DNA from: Chiridota heheva
Taxonomy: Eukaryota > Echinodermata > Holothuroidea > Apodida > Chiridotidae
Reading direction: 5' to 3'
Assembly: GCA_020152595.1 (NCBI GenBank)
Contig: JAIGNY010001464.1
Coordinates: 906,001-970,000, forward strand
DNA length: 64,000 nt
In this document: positions 21,476 through 33,700 of the stretch, piece after piece
Layout of the letters: each line of letters begins with the position of its first letter
Numbering within the stretch: the stretch's first letter is position 1
Made by a program: the position numbers and the translations under genes
The notes under the pieces: generated by a model
What the model was told of the DNA's origin: nothing
Seen by the model: the letters and a program-made list of their open reading frames with translations, nothing else
Database searches by the model: none

Positions 21476-22709
21476 CTGCAAGTTAAAAGAGGTGAAATCG
21501 TCATATGGACACAAGAATTAGAATTTGATTCAAATTTCAACCAATTGTTGCACAATTTGTTGGCTCTTATTTCACAGAAAATATCAAACCAAAAAAACGG
21601 AATTCTACAATACAGATAATAGTCCGGGCGGTTATGGTGCTAGATTTCAGTTCTTTATAAAAACAATGGTTGTGAGTTGGAGCCCCAGTAAAATCATTTA
21701 TTTTGATTTTTGATTTTTATCTTTTTTTTCTGTCATTGTAATTTTTGTCTAGTGACTACTATCTGTAGTATTATATTCATAATACTTCACTTTTACTCTG
21801 TTTAGTGGTTCTGATGCATTTTTTCGTTTTTGGTTGATTTTCAAGTTTTTCAACTTTTTCAACTGGCATTGCATGTCATGAAATATGCTTAATAACATAT
21901 ATTCATAAGCCATGCCCTCCATGCATATCAATAAAGTTAACTTGACAACATTACAAGTATGATGCAAAGCATGCATACGGTTGCACATTTATCACTGCTG
22001 GAAGAATTTTACATAATGCTCCACATGACATTACTACCAACACAATAGGTCACATACTAGGATATGGTCCATAATTCATCTGTGTACAACATATGATATG
22101 TGTGTGATGTGTTTAAAAGTTTAAATTTGAAGCATTTTCACATTAAGGCATGCATATTAGTGATAGAAATTGTTGTGAACATAAGCATGTACACATTAAC
22201 TGACAAATAACATGCAAGTATGATGCAAACAGACAAATGGTTGCTATATATTTATCACTTTTTCAAGATTTTCTCCATACTAAGGCACCCACCCCCCTTC
22301 CCCCACTTAGTAATATGCATGAGATCATCACCAAAAACAATAGGGCACACAAATGGACAATAGGTTATCTGTGTACCACATATGAGCTGCATCCAATGTA
22401 CTACAAGCTCTTTTCAGCAGACCATATATAGCCCCACCCAATATGTATATTAATAATATTCAACAAGTTTACACCATGAATATGTGTACACTAGCTAAAA
22501 AAAAAATATACCAAGTATAAATCAAAACAGACATGTAGTTGTTAAAATATGAGCATTTGAAGATTTTTAGATTTAGCCCCGCCTTCTTATTAATGTGCAT
22601 GACATCACCACTAAAACCAATAGGCGCATATAACGGACCATGTGCTATCTGTGTACAACATATGACATGAATCCAGTTTATCGTTCTTTAGATATCATGC
22701 TTACAAGCT
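21476..22709. repeat. Diverged ~290 bp tandem triplication
   Basis: Three loosely similar units run through about 21850-22700. Each has AAGTATGATGCAAA..AGACA or a variant, then CATGA.ATCACCAC.AAAACAATAGG and ATCTGTGTACAACATATGA. Divergence is high. Located in a TMA16 intron. Confidence 0.6.
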
Positions 22710-23324
22710 CTTTTCAGCAAAATCAAAATCAAAAATTTAAGCAAAGAAAGAAACTCTTTGAAAAACTATAGCCGGACGCTGACGCCTAGACCCAAAAGGA
22801 ATTAGAATAGCTCTCACTATTCTTTGAATAATCGAGCTTAAAAGCAAAGTAATATCAATCTAAGGCTTTCAAACTACAAAAATATAGGTGTCTGCCGAAG
22901 AATAGACAAATTTTAAATAAGTTTGTTCACATAGTGGTAGGCAGTATTTACATACCTTATTCAATGTCTTCATAAGTGCACCCAAAATGTTTTGACTGAA
23001 AACATAATTTATTTGATTAATTTAAAGACTTAAAATAAGATTTGCTACATTATTTGCTACATTATTTGCTTATTTTGCATCTGACGCTCACAATGTTTTT
23101 GTGGTGGTTATTGTGGGGCTAGTATATATAGAACAAGGTCACACAATGCAGATTGAATAGCACACTGTGCGTGGCTGGAGCATGGGGCAATAATCAGAAA
23201 AAAATCTGGCCTAAAAAGTAATGCAATTCTATTTTTGCCACAGGCGCTTACTACATCGCATACCGTATGGTATGTGAGTATACTGCAACAACAATAAGAA
23301 AATTGTATTTCTGTCTTTTCTTGT
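22710..23324. other. Unannotated intron sequence
   Basis: No feature recognised before the pyrimidine array. Confidence 0.5.
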
Positions 23325-24860
23325 TTGTTTGTTTCTTTCTCCCGTGTTCCTTTCTTTCTCCCCTGTTCCCTTCTTTCTCCCGTTTCTTTCTTTCTTCTCT
23401 GTCTTTTCGTTCTCCCCTGTTCCTTTCTTTCTCCCCTGTTCCTTTCTTTCTCCCTGTGCCTTTCTTTCTCCCCTGTTCCTTTCTTTCTCCCCTGTTCCTT
23501 TCTTTCTCCCCTGTTCCTTTCTTTCTCCCCTGTTCCTTTCTTTCTCTTCTGTTCATTCCTTTCTTTCTCCCCTGTTCCTTTCTTTCTTCCTTTCTTTCTC
23601 CCCGTCTTTCTCCCCCCTTTTCTTTCTTTCCCCTGTTCCTTTCTTTCTCCCCTGTTCCTTTCTCTCTCCCCTGTTCCTTTATTTTTCCTGTTCCTTTCTT
23701 TCTCCCCTGTTCTTTTTTCTCCCATGTTCCTTTCTTTCTCCCCTGTTCCTTTTTGTTTCTCCTCTGTTCCTTTCTTTCTGCCCTATTCCTTTCTATTTCC
23801 CACTCCTTCCTTTCTCACCTGTTCCTTTCTTTCTTCCGTGTTCCTTTCTTTTTCCCTTTCCTTTCTTTCTCCCTTGTTCCTTTCTATTTCCCACTCCTTT
23901 CTTTCTCACCTGTTCCTTTCTTTCTTCCGTGTTCCTTTCTTTTTCCCTTTCTTTCTCCCCTGTTCCCTTCTTTCCCCCGTTCCTTTCTTTCTCCCCTGTT
24001 CATTTCTTTCTCCCTTGTTCCTTTCTTTCCCCGTTCCTCTCTTTCTCCCATGTTCCTTTCTTTCTCCCCTGTTCCTTTATTTTTCCTGTTCCTTTCCTTC
24101 TCCCGTTCTTTCTTTTCTCCCATGTTCCTTTCTTTCTCCCATGTTCCTTTTTGTTTCTCCTGTTCCTTTCTTTCTCCCCTATTCCTTTCTATTTCCCATT
24201 CCTTTCTTTTTTACCTGTTCCTTTCTTTCTCCCATGTTCATTTCTGTTTCCCTTTCCTTTCTCTCTCCCATGTTCCTTTCTTCCTCCCCTGTTCCCTTCT
24301 TTCCCCTTGTTCCTTTCTTTCTCCCTGTTCCTTTCTTTCTTACTTGTTCCTTTCTTTCTCCCTTGTTCTTTCTTTCTCCCTTGTTTCCTTCTTTCCCCCT
24401 GTTCCTTTCTTTCTCACCTGTTCATTTCTTTCTCCCTTGTTCCTTTCTTTCCCCGTTTCTTTCTTTCTCCCATGCTCCTTTCTTTCTCCCGTTCCTTTAT
24501 CTTTCCTGTTCCTTTCCTTCTCCCGTTCTTTCTTTTCTCCCATGTTCCTTTCTTTCTTCCCTGTTCCTTTTTGTTTCTCCTCTGTTCCTTTCTTTCTGCC
24601 CTATTCCTTTCTATTTCCCATTCCTTTCTTTTTTACCTGTTCCTTTCTTTCTCCCATGTTCATTTCTATTTCCCTTCTCTCTCCCATGTTCCTTTCTTCC
24701 TCCCCTGTTCCCTTCTTTCCCCCTGTTCCTTTCTTTCTCCCCTGTTCCTTTCTTTCTTACTTGTTCCTTTCTTTCTCCCCAGTTCCATTCTTTCTCCCCT
24801 GTTCCTTCCATTCTCCCCTGTTCCTTTCTTTCCCCCCCTATTCCTTTCTCTTTACTTTTC
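23325..24860 (+). repeat. 1.5 kb pyrimidine-rich 19 bp minisatellite
   Basis: The basic unit is CCCCTGTTCCTTTCTTTCT (19 bp), with many variants and usually one G per unit. The plus strand is nearly all pyrimidine. A higher-order unit of about 0.4 kb is visible: the TCTCCCATGTTCC...TTTTTGTTTCTCC...CTATTCCTTTCTATTTCCC order recurs starting near 23719, 24117 and 24537. All three plus frames stay open for 520-574 codons because the unit lacks stop-forming triplets. These are not genes. In TMA16 sense the array is purine-rich and begins about 85 bases inside the intron after the exon at 24945. Confidence 0.95.
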
Positions 24861-24944
24861 CTCCTCTTTTGCTTTCTCGAAAGCTGAAAAATTTCTGGGA
24901 CCATTGGTGCTATGATCTGCTATATTTTCCACCCCTGGACTTAC

Positions 24945-25067
24945 TTTTCTACAAGACTGGAAAGATCTGCTTTGCTGTACTCAAGTTTTGATTCATCTAG
25001 GTTGTCCCTCATCCACTGTAACTTCTCTTGCACCATGGTGTTCTTGATGCTCGTTTCAGTTTTCAAT
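24945..25067 (-). CDS. TMA16: TMA16, second recognised exon
   Basis: Acceptor TTTGATATTTGTAG and consensus donor AAAA|GTAAGT bound 123 bp (phase 2 in, phase 2 out). It encodes LKTETSIKNTMVQEKLQWMR, then LDESKLEYSKADLSSLVE. The human counterpart reads LKNEKALRLNLVGEKLQWF...LDPQKKRYSKKDACELIE, so the EKLQW core, the YSK motif and the spacing are kept. The Arg codon AG|A joins to the exon at 27345 and the Lys codon AA|A to the exon at 21475. Confidence 0.93.
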
Positions 25068-25884
25068 CTACAAATATCAAATGTACAGGTACATGGACAT
25101 GAAAATCTATTTCAATCCATGAAGTAGCATCAACTCATTCAACTGTCAACAAAATCGAATCAATCAAAAAATATTTTGGTCGGTACAGTTGCACAATTAC
25201 TGTGTATTTGACATGAACAGATGTTTGTTTGATAAGGACTTAATGGCACCACAACAACAAGAGTACAATTGTGCCTGAGAGGTAAGATCTTTTTAGAGGT
25301 AGGAAGGAAAGAAAATAGGGGGAGATTAAGAGGAATACAAGAACTAAAAGTCAGAAAGCTGGGATCGAGACAGGAGGTGCAAGGGTGAAGAAAAAAACAA
25401 GTAGAGAGGAGGTGGGGTGGGAGTAGAGGACTAAATATGGTTGTAGAGGGAAGCATGATGAAAGAAGGAGATATTTTTTCCGGATGATTTTTTCTGGAAC
25501 TCAAATAAATACAAAAAAATAATAATAATAATAGATAAAATTAAAAATTCAGTTGGAGTCAAGTTTGACAATTCAGTCTTTTACTTTGCTGAGGATTTGT
25601 TTTTACTGATATTGCTTGGAAAGGATGGGAAAGGAATTAATCTCACCATTTTAAGAGTTTCATGGTGGGTGGCAGAGTTTTAAGAAAGAAGCAACAAAAT
25701 CAGATTTTTTTTTTTATGCAGCCTACACACCAAGTTCCAGGCTTTACATGACCTACAGTATTGTCCACTGTTCTAAACAATGGGGATATATTGATTGTAT
25801 AGTAGGGTTTATGCATGGACTACACAGCAAAAATGGGTCTTAAAAAGATCAATGTCGATTTCAGTAAACGGCCTTTACCTAACT
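25068..25884. other. Unannotated intron sequence
   Basis: Intron between TMA16 exons; no repeat recognised. The 114-codon minus frame 25160-25504 is low-complexity (S/P/L-rich) and opposite a purine-rich stretch. Confidence 0.5.
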
Positions 25885-25887
25885 AAT

Positions 25888-26690
25888 TGAGTGGCTCAGT
25901 GGTTAAAGAAATATTCCCATGGATTTTTATTTTTTCTTATATGATAGAGAACAATTTTATAAACAAAGTGGTTAAAAAACTACAGTATGTTGATATCTTA
26001 TTCCATTTAAAAGTTTCAAATTTTTTAAATATTTTTGAATTTGGACAAAAGTGACAGATTGGCAACATCTGTGATATCATAGAGACAACTTCAACAAAAC
26101 GTCTTTTGTATTTCTTTAAAAATAATTTGGATTTTTGTTATCATTGTAAATGTGATGTACACCAAGAAAAACACAACATGTTTTCTTGTAAATTATATAT
26201 TCACCCTATCTCTACAAATGCTGTTCAATAATGTAAAAAATGTGTGACTAAATTTATAGGAAATACATAAGAACTGTTCAGAAATTGCCTTGATGACATC
26301 CCTAAGGACATACTGTATATTGTACAAAGTGTTTTTAAGAACAGTTTTCAACTCTTTAAATTATTATAAATTCTAAATGGAATAAGATATTTACATAATT
26401 TTTCACCACTTTTGTTTCTACAAATTTTCTCTATCATATATGAAAAAAAGAAAATCATGGGAATATTCGTTCAAGGAGTCATGCTTGTATGCAAACTGTA
26501 CCGGGTTTGACTCCCATTGCGAGCACTGCATTGTGTACCTGAGTATCAGGTCACTTTACTCTATTTGCTCTAATCCACTCATCTCTAAAGTAAGTACCAG
26601 CACTGCTGGGAAAATAACCTGTGATGGATTGTGGTGTCCAGAATGAGTCATGTGCTCAGATCTGCTTATGCCACGGAAACAGGAGATATA
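25888..26690 (+). mobile_element. SINE-A copy split by a MITE
   Basis: The head GAGTGGCTCAGTGGTTAA (to 25908) and the body from 26468 (CAAGGAGTCATGCTTG, then GCACTGCATTGTGT and ACCAGCACTGCTGGGAA) are one SINE-A split by the 0.56 kb element between them. The variant GTCATGCTTGTATGCAAACT is shared with the next copy at 27029, so these two are the same subfamily or a local duplication. Confidence 0.8.
25909..26467. mobile_element. MITE with ~100 bp terminal inverted repeats
   Basis: The left end (AATATTCCCATGG, TATATGATAGAGAA, AAACAAAGTGGT, ATCTTATTCCATTTA) is mirrored at the right end (TAAATGGAATAAGATAT, CACCACTTTTGTTT, TTCTCTATCATATATGA, CATGGGAATATT). The termini are therefore ~100 bp imperfect inverted repeats around an AT-rich core with no ORF. 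Flanks GGTTAAAG and CGTTCAAG match at 6 of 8 bases, consistent with an 8 bp target duplication inside SINE-A. Confidence 0.85.
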
Positions 26691-26721
26691 TACAATACAT
26701 ACATACAATCGGCATTTATAC

Positions 26722-27028
26722 CGCGCCATTCCAGTCAAGTTCTCCAGTCAACTTCTCTGGCTGCCAACGAATCAGCACATATGAACTTGGACTTGACTGT
26801 GAAAACGCCGCATTTTTAACGCTTCCCTTCTCGAATAGTGTTCAGAGAACCAGGGTCACTTCTCTCAACAGCTGAATGAGTAGGAGCTGCAGACGAAATG
26901 CTTCCATTTTGATGTTCAGCGTATCTGTCTGCATAGCTGTGGAAAAATGGGTTAGACCTGACTGAGGCTTGACCCAGTACCTCCAACATCTCAGTCGTAT
27001 GCTCTACTGACTGAGCTACCTACTCTCT
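26722..27028 (-). mobile_element. SINE-B copy between two SINE-A copies
   Basis: On the minus strand: GTAGCTCAGTCAGTAGAGCA head, GAGATGTTGGAGGTACTGGG, TTTTTCCACAGCTATGCAGA, GAAGCATTTCGTCTGCAGC, and CTGAACACTATTCGAGAAGG. The same order is seen in SINE-B at 33276. The tail is not clear. Confidence 0.85.
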
Positions 27029-27290
27029 GAGTCATGCTTGTACGCAAACTGTACCAGGATTGAATCCCGTCACACGCATTGCGTTGTGTCCTTATTATTA
27101 AGACACTTTACTCTACTTGCTCCAGTCCACTCAGCTTTAAATGAGTACCAGCACTGCTGGGAAGTTAACCTGTGACATACTGGTGTCCTGTCTAGGGGGA
27201 GCCATGTGCTCTCCTCTGCTTACACCAGTAAAACAGGATAAGCACCAGCCTCATGGGTCATCAGGGCCCGAGTATGGATTTAACTTTCCC
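27029..27290 (+). mobile_element. SINE-A copy, 5'-truncated
   Basis: It starts within the tRNA-like head (GAGTCATGCTTGTACGC) directly after SINE-B. It continues through the B box, TCCAGTCCACTCAGC, GTGTCCTGTC and GATAAGCACCAGCC to GGATTTAACTTTCCC. It ends about 55 bp before the TMA16 donor at 27345. Confidence 0.85.
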
Positions 27291-27344
27291 GAACCACAAA
27301 TATGACACTGGACACTAAAATAAAACAAAACAATGATGCCAAAC

Positions 27345-27454
27345 CTTTTCATGCGATCTTTATGTATTGCTTTCGCTGTTATTTTATGTGCCTTCCTGCT
27401 GTTGGGATGGATCACTTTACTCTGGTTAGCCTTGGCTGCCTTCGCTGACTTTGG
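27345..27454 (-). CDS. TMA16: TMA16, first recognised coding exon (residue 2 onward)
   Basis: Acceptor TTTTCTATTTATTTAG and a weak donor AAAAG|GTTTGG bound 110 bp. It encodes PKSAKAAKANQSKVIHPNSR, then KAHKITAKAIHKDRMK plus the first two bases of an Arg codon. The human start is MPKAPKG...[21 protein letters not shown], so IHPxSRKA is conserved. An in-frame TAG lies just upstream, so the Met codon must sit in an earlier exon that probably ends exactly at ATG. With one Met the protein would be 204 residues, against about 203 in human. Lysine-rich, as expected for a nuclear ribosome-assembly factor. Confidence 0.92.
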
Positions 27455-29008
27455 CTAAATAAATAGAAAATGATAAATATTCCTGTTTGTTGAATCAAAT
27501 CAAATGATTTTATACTATTTAGTGAATTTTTAGGCTGTAGGCCACAATCTAAAAGGAAGTCACAATGGTTCTTGCTGTTAGGCTGGATAGGAAAAACATT
27601 CAAACTTTGTGGACTTTTTGCTTCTTTAAATTATCCTTACTGGGTTTAATAAATGACAGCTTGTTTTAACCAATCACTGCACAAATTTTCCTAGCAAAAA
27701 AATCTGCGTAACTAAGTGGGGCAAACATCCTAAACAGCACTGGTACAGTACAGCTAGCTAACGGCGCGCGCTCATATAGTCAATGCAACTCACTGTACAA
27801 AACAAATGGTGAACAAAAATTGCTCTGATGGACCAGCTGCGAGTTGTAAATCTGTTTGCTGTTACCCAGAACAGTTAGCAAACTGAATTTTATTTATCCT
27901 ATTTGCTAAAAACTCTAAAAATCCAGAGAAGTGCCATAAATGAATCAAAGCTTGCAGCAGGCCTCGTGAACATCTAAATGTCAACGCATTGGTAATGCAC
28001 AATTGCGGATTAGAGGTTTGTTTGCGCACATAGTTACCGCGTTGCTATGGTGGGTGTGGCCTATTTGGAAACCTGGAAAGATTAATTGCATGTCTTATCG
28101 CGAAACTTAAATTGCAAGATAATTTCCATTGAAATATATTACTTGCAAAAAATTCTTCAATAAATGTTTTATTCAATTTAAATTATATCCACTTGTGTAC
28201 ACTTTCTCATGAAAACTTTCCAAGCTTGAGAGAAAATACCATTCACAAAGTATTGTTATTTGCATATTATTATATTCAAAATAGAGTGTTTGTGGCCCGT
28301 GCATAAATCCCTGTAATGCACAACCTGAGTACATGGTTTCATCTATTGATACAACAGGTAAATTTCTTAAGAAAGCAAAAAACAAGAAAGACTTTTTTTT
28401 TTTACATTATTTCAATTATTTTTGTTATGCATTTTAAACAATCTAAGATGGACATTTTATCAAAAGATTATTGTTTTGGCATCGTGTTTATATGCGTATT
28501 TAATGCACGGTTCAAAGAACTTTGCACTTGCAAATAACCCTCCTTAAGTTGGGTCATTCTACTCGGGCCAAACCTTTGCCTTGTGCATCAAATATGCATA
28601 TAAACACTCCGTCTTAACATTAATCTTTAATTCATAAAGCTATGTCAATGGCATTAGAGGCAATACAGGTCACAAGTAAACATCTGTTTTTAAGTCTAAT
28701 ATGGCTTTCAGTAGAGCTTCAAAGTTTTCCTTTTCTAGCTTATGAAGAGCACATTTTTTAAAAGGAATAGAATTGAAAGTAATTTATCATGAATTTTTTT
28801 AGAGTATCATGACAATGGGTGAAAGAGTTCTATAATAGAAGTAAAAATCAACAAAATTTGATAATTTTCCTATGCAGCCTAACACTAAGTACCCCTATGG
28901 TTGTCATTTAAGAGTATGGCCTAAATGACTGATTATTTTAGTTAAATTAGGCAGCATGCCATCAGGCCTAAACAAGACCAAAACCTTTAAAGTTTTCTCA
29001 TAAATAAT
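27455..29008. other. TMA16 upstream region; first exon and promoter not located
   Basis: A relatively CpG-rich patch (27760-28060: GGCGCGCGCTC, ACCGCGTTGCTATGG) is a candidate promoter. The initiator exon should end ATG|GT on the minus strand. One site fits at 28240 (GAATG|GTATTT), but nothing else supports it. The rest shows no repeats or exons. Confidence 0.3.
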
Positions 29009-29693
29009 GGGTTATTCCATTCCATATCAAATCACCCAATGGAAAATACACCGCCATCTCAGAATTTGTTCAAATTTGGTAGTTTCAATTGTTATCACCG
29101 AAAAAGGTCAAATATCAATTTTTAGCAAAATCTTGTCGGGTCAAAAGTTACTGACCACCGAATATTGCTGCCGGGCCCACAAACTTTAGAGACCAATAAC
29201 TGGAAAAGTAAATGTCCAATGTTGATGGGAAAAGCATCATTTTAAAGGTGATGAAATAGGGATTAAGACACTATTGTCAGATTACAAGTAGGCTACATAA
29301 ATAAATGATTGACCATTTGAAGTTGGAAATGACCTTGTGGGACCATTTTGTTAAAATTTCAAATTTTTAATTTGCAAAGGAGCTGGAAAGTAGATGAGAG
29401 TGGGTGAGAAAGGTGTGGCCAAAGTGGATGCAGGAGATAACGTCCCCCCTGCAGTTGCAACTGTGCAGGGAGACGTTGGTCCCGACGGTGTGAAGTTTGA
29501 TGGTGTGAAGTTTTGATCTGTAGGCCCGATTGCACTAAGAATTGAAATTTGGATTTTTACCGTGATAAACATTACATGTATATACTGTACACCAATTTTG
29601 AAGAAATTCTGAGATGGTGGTGTCATTTTTATTTTTTGCGGGGAGGGAGGGAGTGGAAGGGGAGGGGGGTGATTTGACATGGAATGACTCTAA
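29009..29693. mobile_element. Putative TIR element
   Basis: The left end (GGTTATTCCATTCCATATCA, then AATCACCC) and the reverse complement of the right end (AGTCATTCCATGTCAAATCA, then CCCCC) match over about 25 bases. They bound ~0.68 kb without a transposase. A target duplication was not resolved. Confidence 0.55.
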
Positions 29694-29949
29694 CATTGAG
29701 TTGAATAATTTCTTGCCTATGTTCTCACCTATCTTGACATAGCCTTCTGACATGTATACCAGCAAAAATATTGTTTAGAGCCTAATTGAGAACAAAATAA
29801 GAACTCTGGCATTTTGCACACAGCACAATTTCAGAATACCGCCGCAATGTCGTAACAGATTGCAGCACCTAGTTTGTTTGATGAGGGCTTAAGGAAACCT
29901 AGAAGCATACTACAAGGTCGTCTTATAAAACTTATTGGAGACATAAAGT

Positions 29950-30390
29950 TTGGCTTTTTCTTTATTTAATATGATAGAAATATTATTTATTCAGCTGAAG
30001 AAATTTCACATCATACAAAATAATTTAGCATATATTTTCAAATTTATCAAAACATTAATTCTGTCAATATAAACTTACATGGGAGCGGCCATTTTGTTTA
30101 TACACCCTCTCTAAAATATGTTATACACCCAGTACAGATTAGAATATTAATGTATTTCTTTATAATGTATTTAAAATTGTCTAACTTCTAAGAAATAATT
30201 TTTCCTTTACATGGGTCTATGAATTTTTAATTGTATATCATTAATGATTCAAGCCCTTAATGCTAGAAGAACTTTGTGTCAAACTTTGAGCATTTTGGAA
30301 AGAAAATTTCAAAAGAAAATTCAAATCTTAAAGAAATGCATTGTGTGCCAGCACATAGGGCAAATTATATCATCATTGGCATGATTTGGA
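29950..30390 (+). repeat. Dispersed ~440 bp repeat, copy 1
   Basis: Matches the reverse complement of 51440-51905 over most of its length. Shared blocks are AAATTTCACATC, AATTTAGCATATATTTTC, GAGCGGCCAT, ACACCCAGTACAGATTAGAA, TTTTCCTTTACATGGGTCTA and TCATCATTGGCATGATTT. No ORF. Family unknown. Confidence 0.85.
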
Positions 30391-31083
30391 GTAATTGCAG
30401 AATCCAAATCCAATGTAATTTTGGAGCTATAGGCTACAGTACCTCTAATTCTTTTGTAGTCTATAGTCGTAGTGGAGTGGCCATGGTTAATGCTGGTTAG
30501 GATAGGCCTAATTCTATCTTTATATTTTCACATGAAAGTAGTCAATGTTCATGTATTTCCATAGAACGACATATCATTAATGTTTTCTAAATTAACATAA
30601 CATAAGATAACAAGATTACATGCTAAGAAGGGTTCGTCACCCCATAAAAAACCCAAACTAACACCACCACAAAAAATCAAACATGCTTAGTTAGTAAAGA
30701 ACTTTGTTGTTCTTGAAATTGTGAACAAAATTGGAGCTTACTACCCACTCAGGCAAACCATTCCACTCATTAACAACTCTTTGTTGGGTTGAGTCCTCCA
30801 TCTTGTAGTTACACATTTTTTTTTTCTTCAAAGTTTGGAGTCCTAGTCATACTGACTCTTCTTTTTTGACCCGTGTGGAGTCGTAGTCGTTATGCCTTTG
30901 ACTTAAGAACGACACATCATTGGACTCGTAGTCAGTCGAGTATGACTACAATTTTTGAGTTGTACTGAATACTTTCAAAGATACATTAGGTTCTGCAAAT
31001 GTAACTATGAATTCACCACAAAATGGCAATGTCCATAATGGATTTAACAATCAGTTACAACTTTAAACTTGTTGTAAGCCTAT
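30391..31083. other. Unannotated
   Basis: No gene or repeat recognised. Confidence 0.5.
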
Positions 31084-32023
<940 letters not shown>

Positions 32024-32927
32024 GGCCCACTACTTGGAAGTATTATTTAGGCCTATAGGCATATTGGAATAGGATTTTATGAAGAGGTTTTAGATAGTTG
32101 GCTTATATTTTAATTCTCTGCCATAAATCAAGCTAGAATATTCGAGTTTATGTCTCTTTAATGAAATTACTTATTTACTGATTAAAAATATTACAAGTCT
32201 TGATTTAATTAATTTCGCGAAATACGTAAGCTTAAAAAATAACGTTACAACTTAAGGCCTAGTCCTACGGTGCAAAACAAAAAACTTTAGCCTGAAATTT
32301 TATCGAAAAAATTATTCCATCAGTCCTACCATTTTGCTAACAGATACAGAATTCCCTTTTTTTAGAAGCTAACGTATTCACAGCCTCGTTGTGGTTAAAC
32401 TGACTTCAGAACAAGTGAAACTAAGTTCGGCCAAGTTCAGAAACTTGTTCAACTTCAAAGTTCAATTTCACGCGTGGGCAAGGAGAGGTAGTACCTAACT
32501 AATTAAAAACCACCTCCCCATCCCCATTAAAATTTATCAATAAAGGGTCAAATTTGGGGGCCCCCTTTCATACCACCACGCGAAATTCTTGAGATATTTT
32601 GTGATGTTTATCATGGTGTTGGGTATGTTGATTGGTTGATTAAGATCCAAAAAAAAAAACCTTAGAAATCAGCTTCTCAAATGAGTATGGCACAGGAATA
32701 AAAACTTAGGGGGCAGCTCGAATGCCCATGGTGCATCGATCTTCAAAATCAGCCATTTGATTCAACCCTTCAATTCTTTCCTATTATGTAAGTTTCTTTT
32801 TAATAAGCCCTAGTCAGCATAAGTAGCCATATAGGCGTACAGGACTGTTTTTTAATGGAAGCAGAAGGGGGGGGGGTGGGGGCTGAGCACTTTTGCCTGA
32901 AAATTCGCAGAAATGGTTACTCGACTG
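32024..32927. other. Unannotated
   Basis: Contains a poly-G run at 32869-32882. No gene or repeat recognised. Confidence 0.5.
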
Positions 32928-33260
32928 CAGTGGCGTAGGTAGAATTTTTAGCGACGGGGTTAAACCATCAAAAATTCAAATTTAAGCCACCCCCTGCCCA
33001 TCCCCCCAATTTTGCGGAAAATGTTGTGATATTTGGAAGAAAACCTTCGAATATGTTGAGGAAATTCCGGATATTTTGAAGAAATTTCGGGTATTTTGAG
33101 GAAATTTCGGATATTTTGAGGGAAAATTCGAATATTTTGAGGGAAAATTCGAATATTTTGAGGGAAAATTATGATGTTGGGGAAAATTCGGATAGGCTTT
33201 TTTGAGGGAATTTTTGGATATATCATGAAGTAAAACTTGTCGATAATGATACTCACAGAC
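32928..33260. mobile_element. hAT-like left end with 20-21 bp internal repeats
   Basis: CAGTGGCGTAGGTAGA at 32928 matches the terminus of the element at 59506. The interior holds degenerate 20-21 bp repeats (GGATATTTTGAGGAAATTTC and GAATATTTTGAGGGAAAATT). No right terminus was seen before the SINE at 33276, so the copy is truncated. The minus frame across it (IRIFPQN repeats) is an artefact of the 21 bp period. Confidence 0.6.
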
Positions 33261-33275
33261 ATATCTGTCTGAAGA

Positions 33276-33700
33276 ATAGATAGCTCAGTTGGTAGAGCGC
33301 ATGGCTGAGATGCTGGAGGGTTTAGCCTCGGTCAGGTTTAACTCGATTTTTCCACAGCTATGCAAACAGATACGCCGAACATCAAAGCGGAAGCATTTCG
33401 TCTGCAGCTCTTACTCCTCATTCAGCTGCTGAGAAAAGTGACAATGGTTAAATGGCGCACACCGTACTCTGGAGGGGACGTTAAGCTGTCGGTCCCGACG
33501 GCAGGAGAGTCACCCCTGATTAGTTCTCTGAACACTATTCGAGAAGAGAAACGTGAAAACGCGCTGTTCATTCCCTTTCCCTTTCAAGTACTAAGTTTAT
33601 GTGCGCCAGGCAGCCGAAGAACTAGTCTGTTTAGTTGAAGAGCGCATTTAAATAGTTTTTTAAAGTAGAAAATGCGCCATATAAATTCATCACCTGTCCA
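33276..33700 (+). mobile_element. SINE-B, most complete copy, with LINE-like 3' tail
   Basis: The head GATAGCTCAGTTGGTAGAGC is followed by TTTTTCCACAGCTATGCAAA, GAAGCATTTCGTCTGCAGCT, GACGTTAAGCTGTCGGTCCC and TCTGAACACTATTCGAGAAG. The tail is GCGCATT...AATGCGCCATATAA. The last 14-mer is identical to the 3' end of the LINE fragment at 6077-6090. SINEs that share a 3' end with a LINE are generally mobilised by that LINE, so the pair is inferred here. Confidence 0.88.

Noticed and set aside
23267-24991. Three overlapping plus-strand ORFs of 520-574 codons rich in F, L, S and P
   Set aside because: They lie in all three frames of a 19 bp pyrimidine-rich tandem repeat; absence of stops follows from the unit sequence.
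32960-33262. 100-codon ORF with a RIFPQNI repeat
   Set aside because: Arises from 20-21 bp degenerate repeats inside a hAT-like element.
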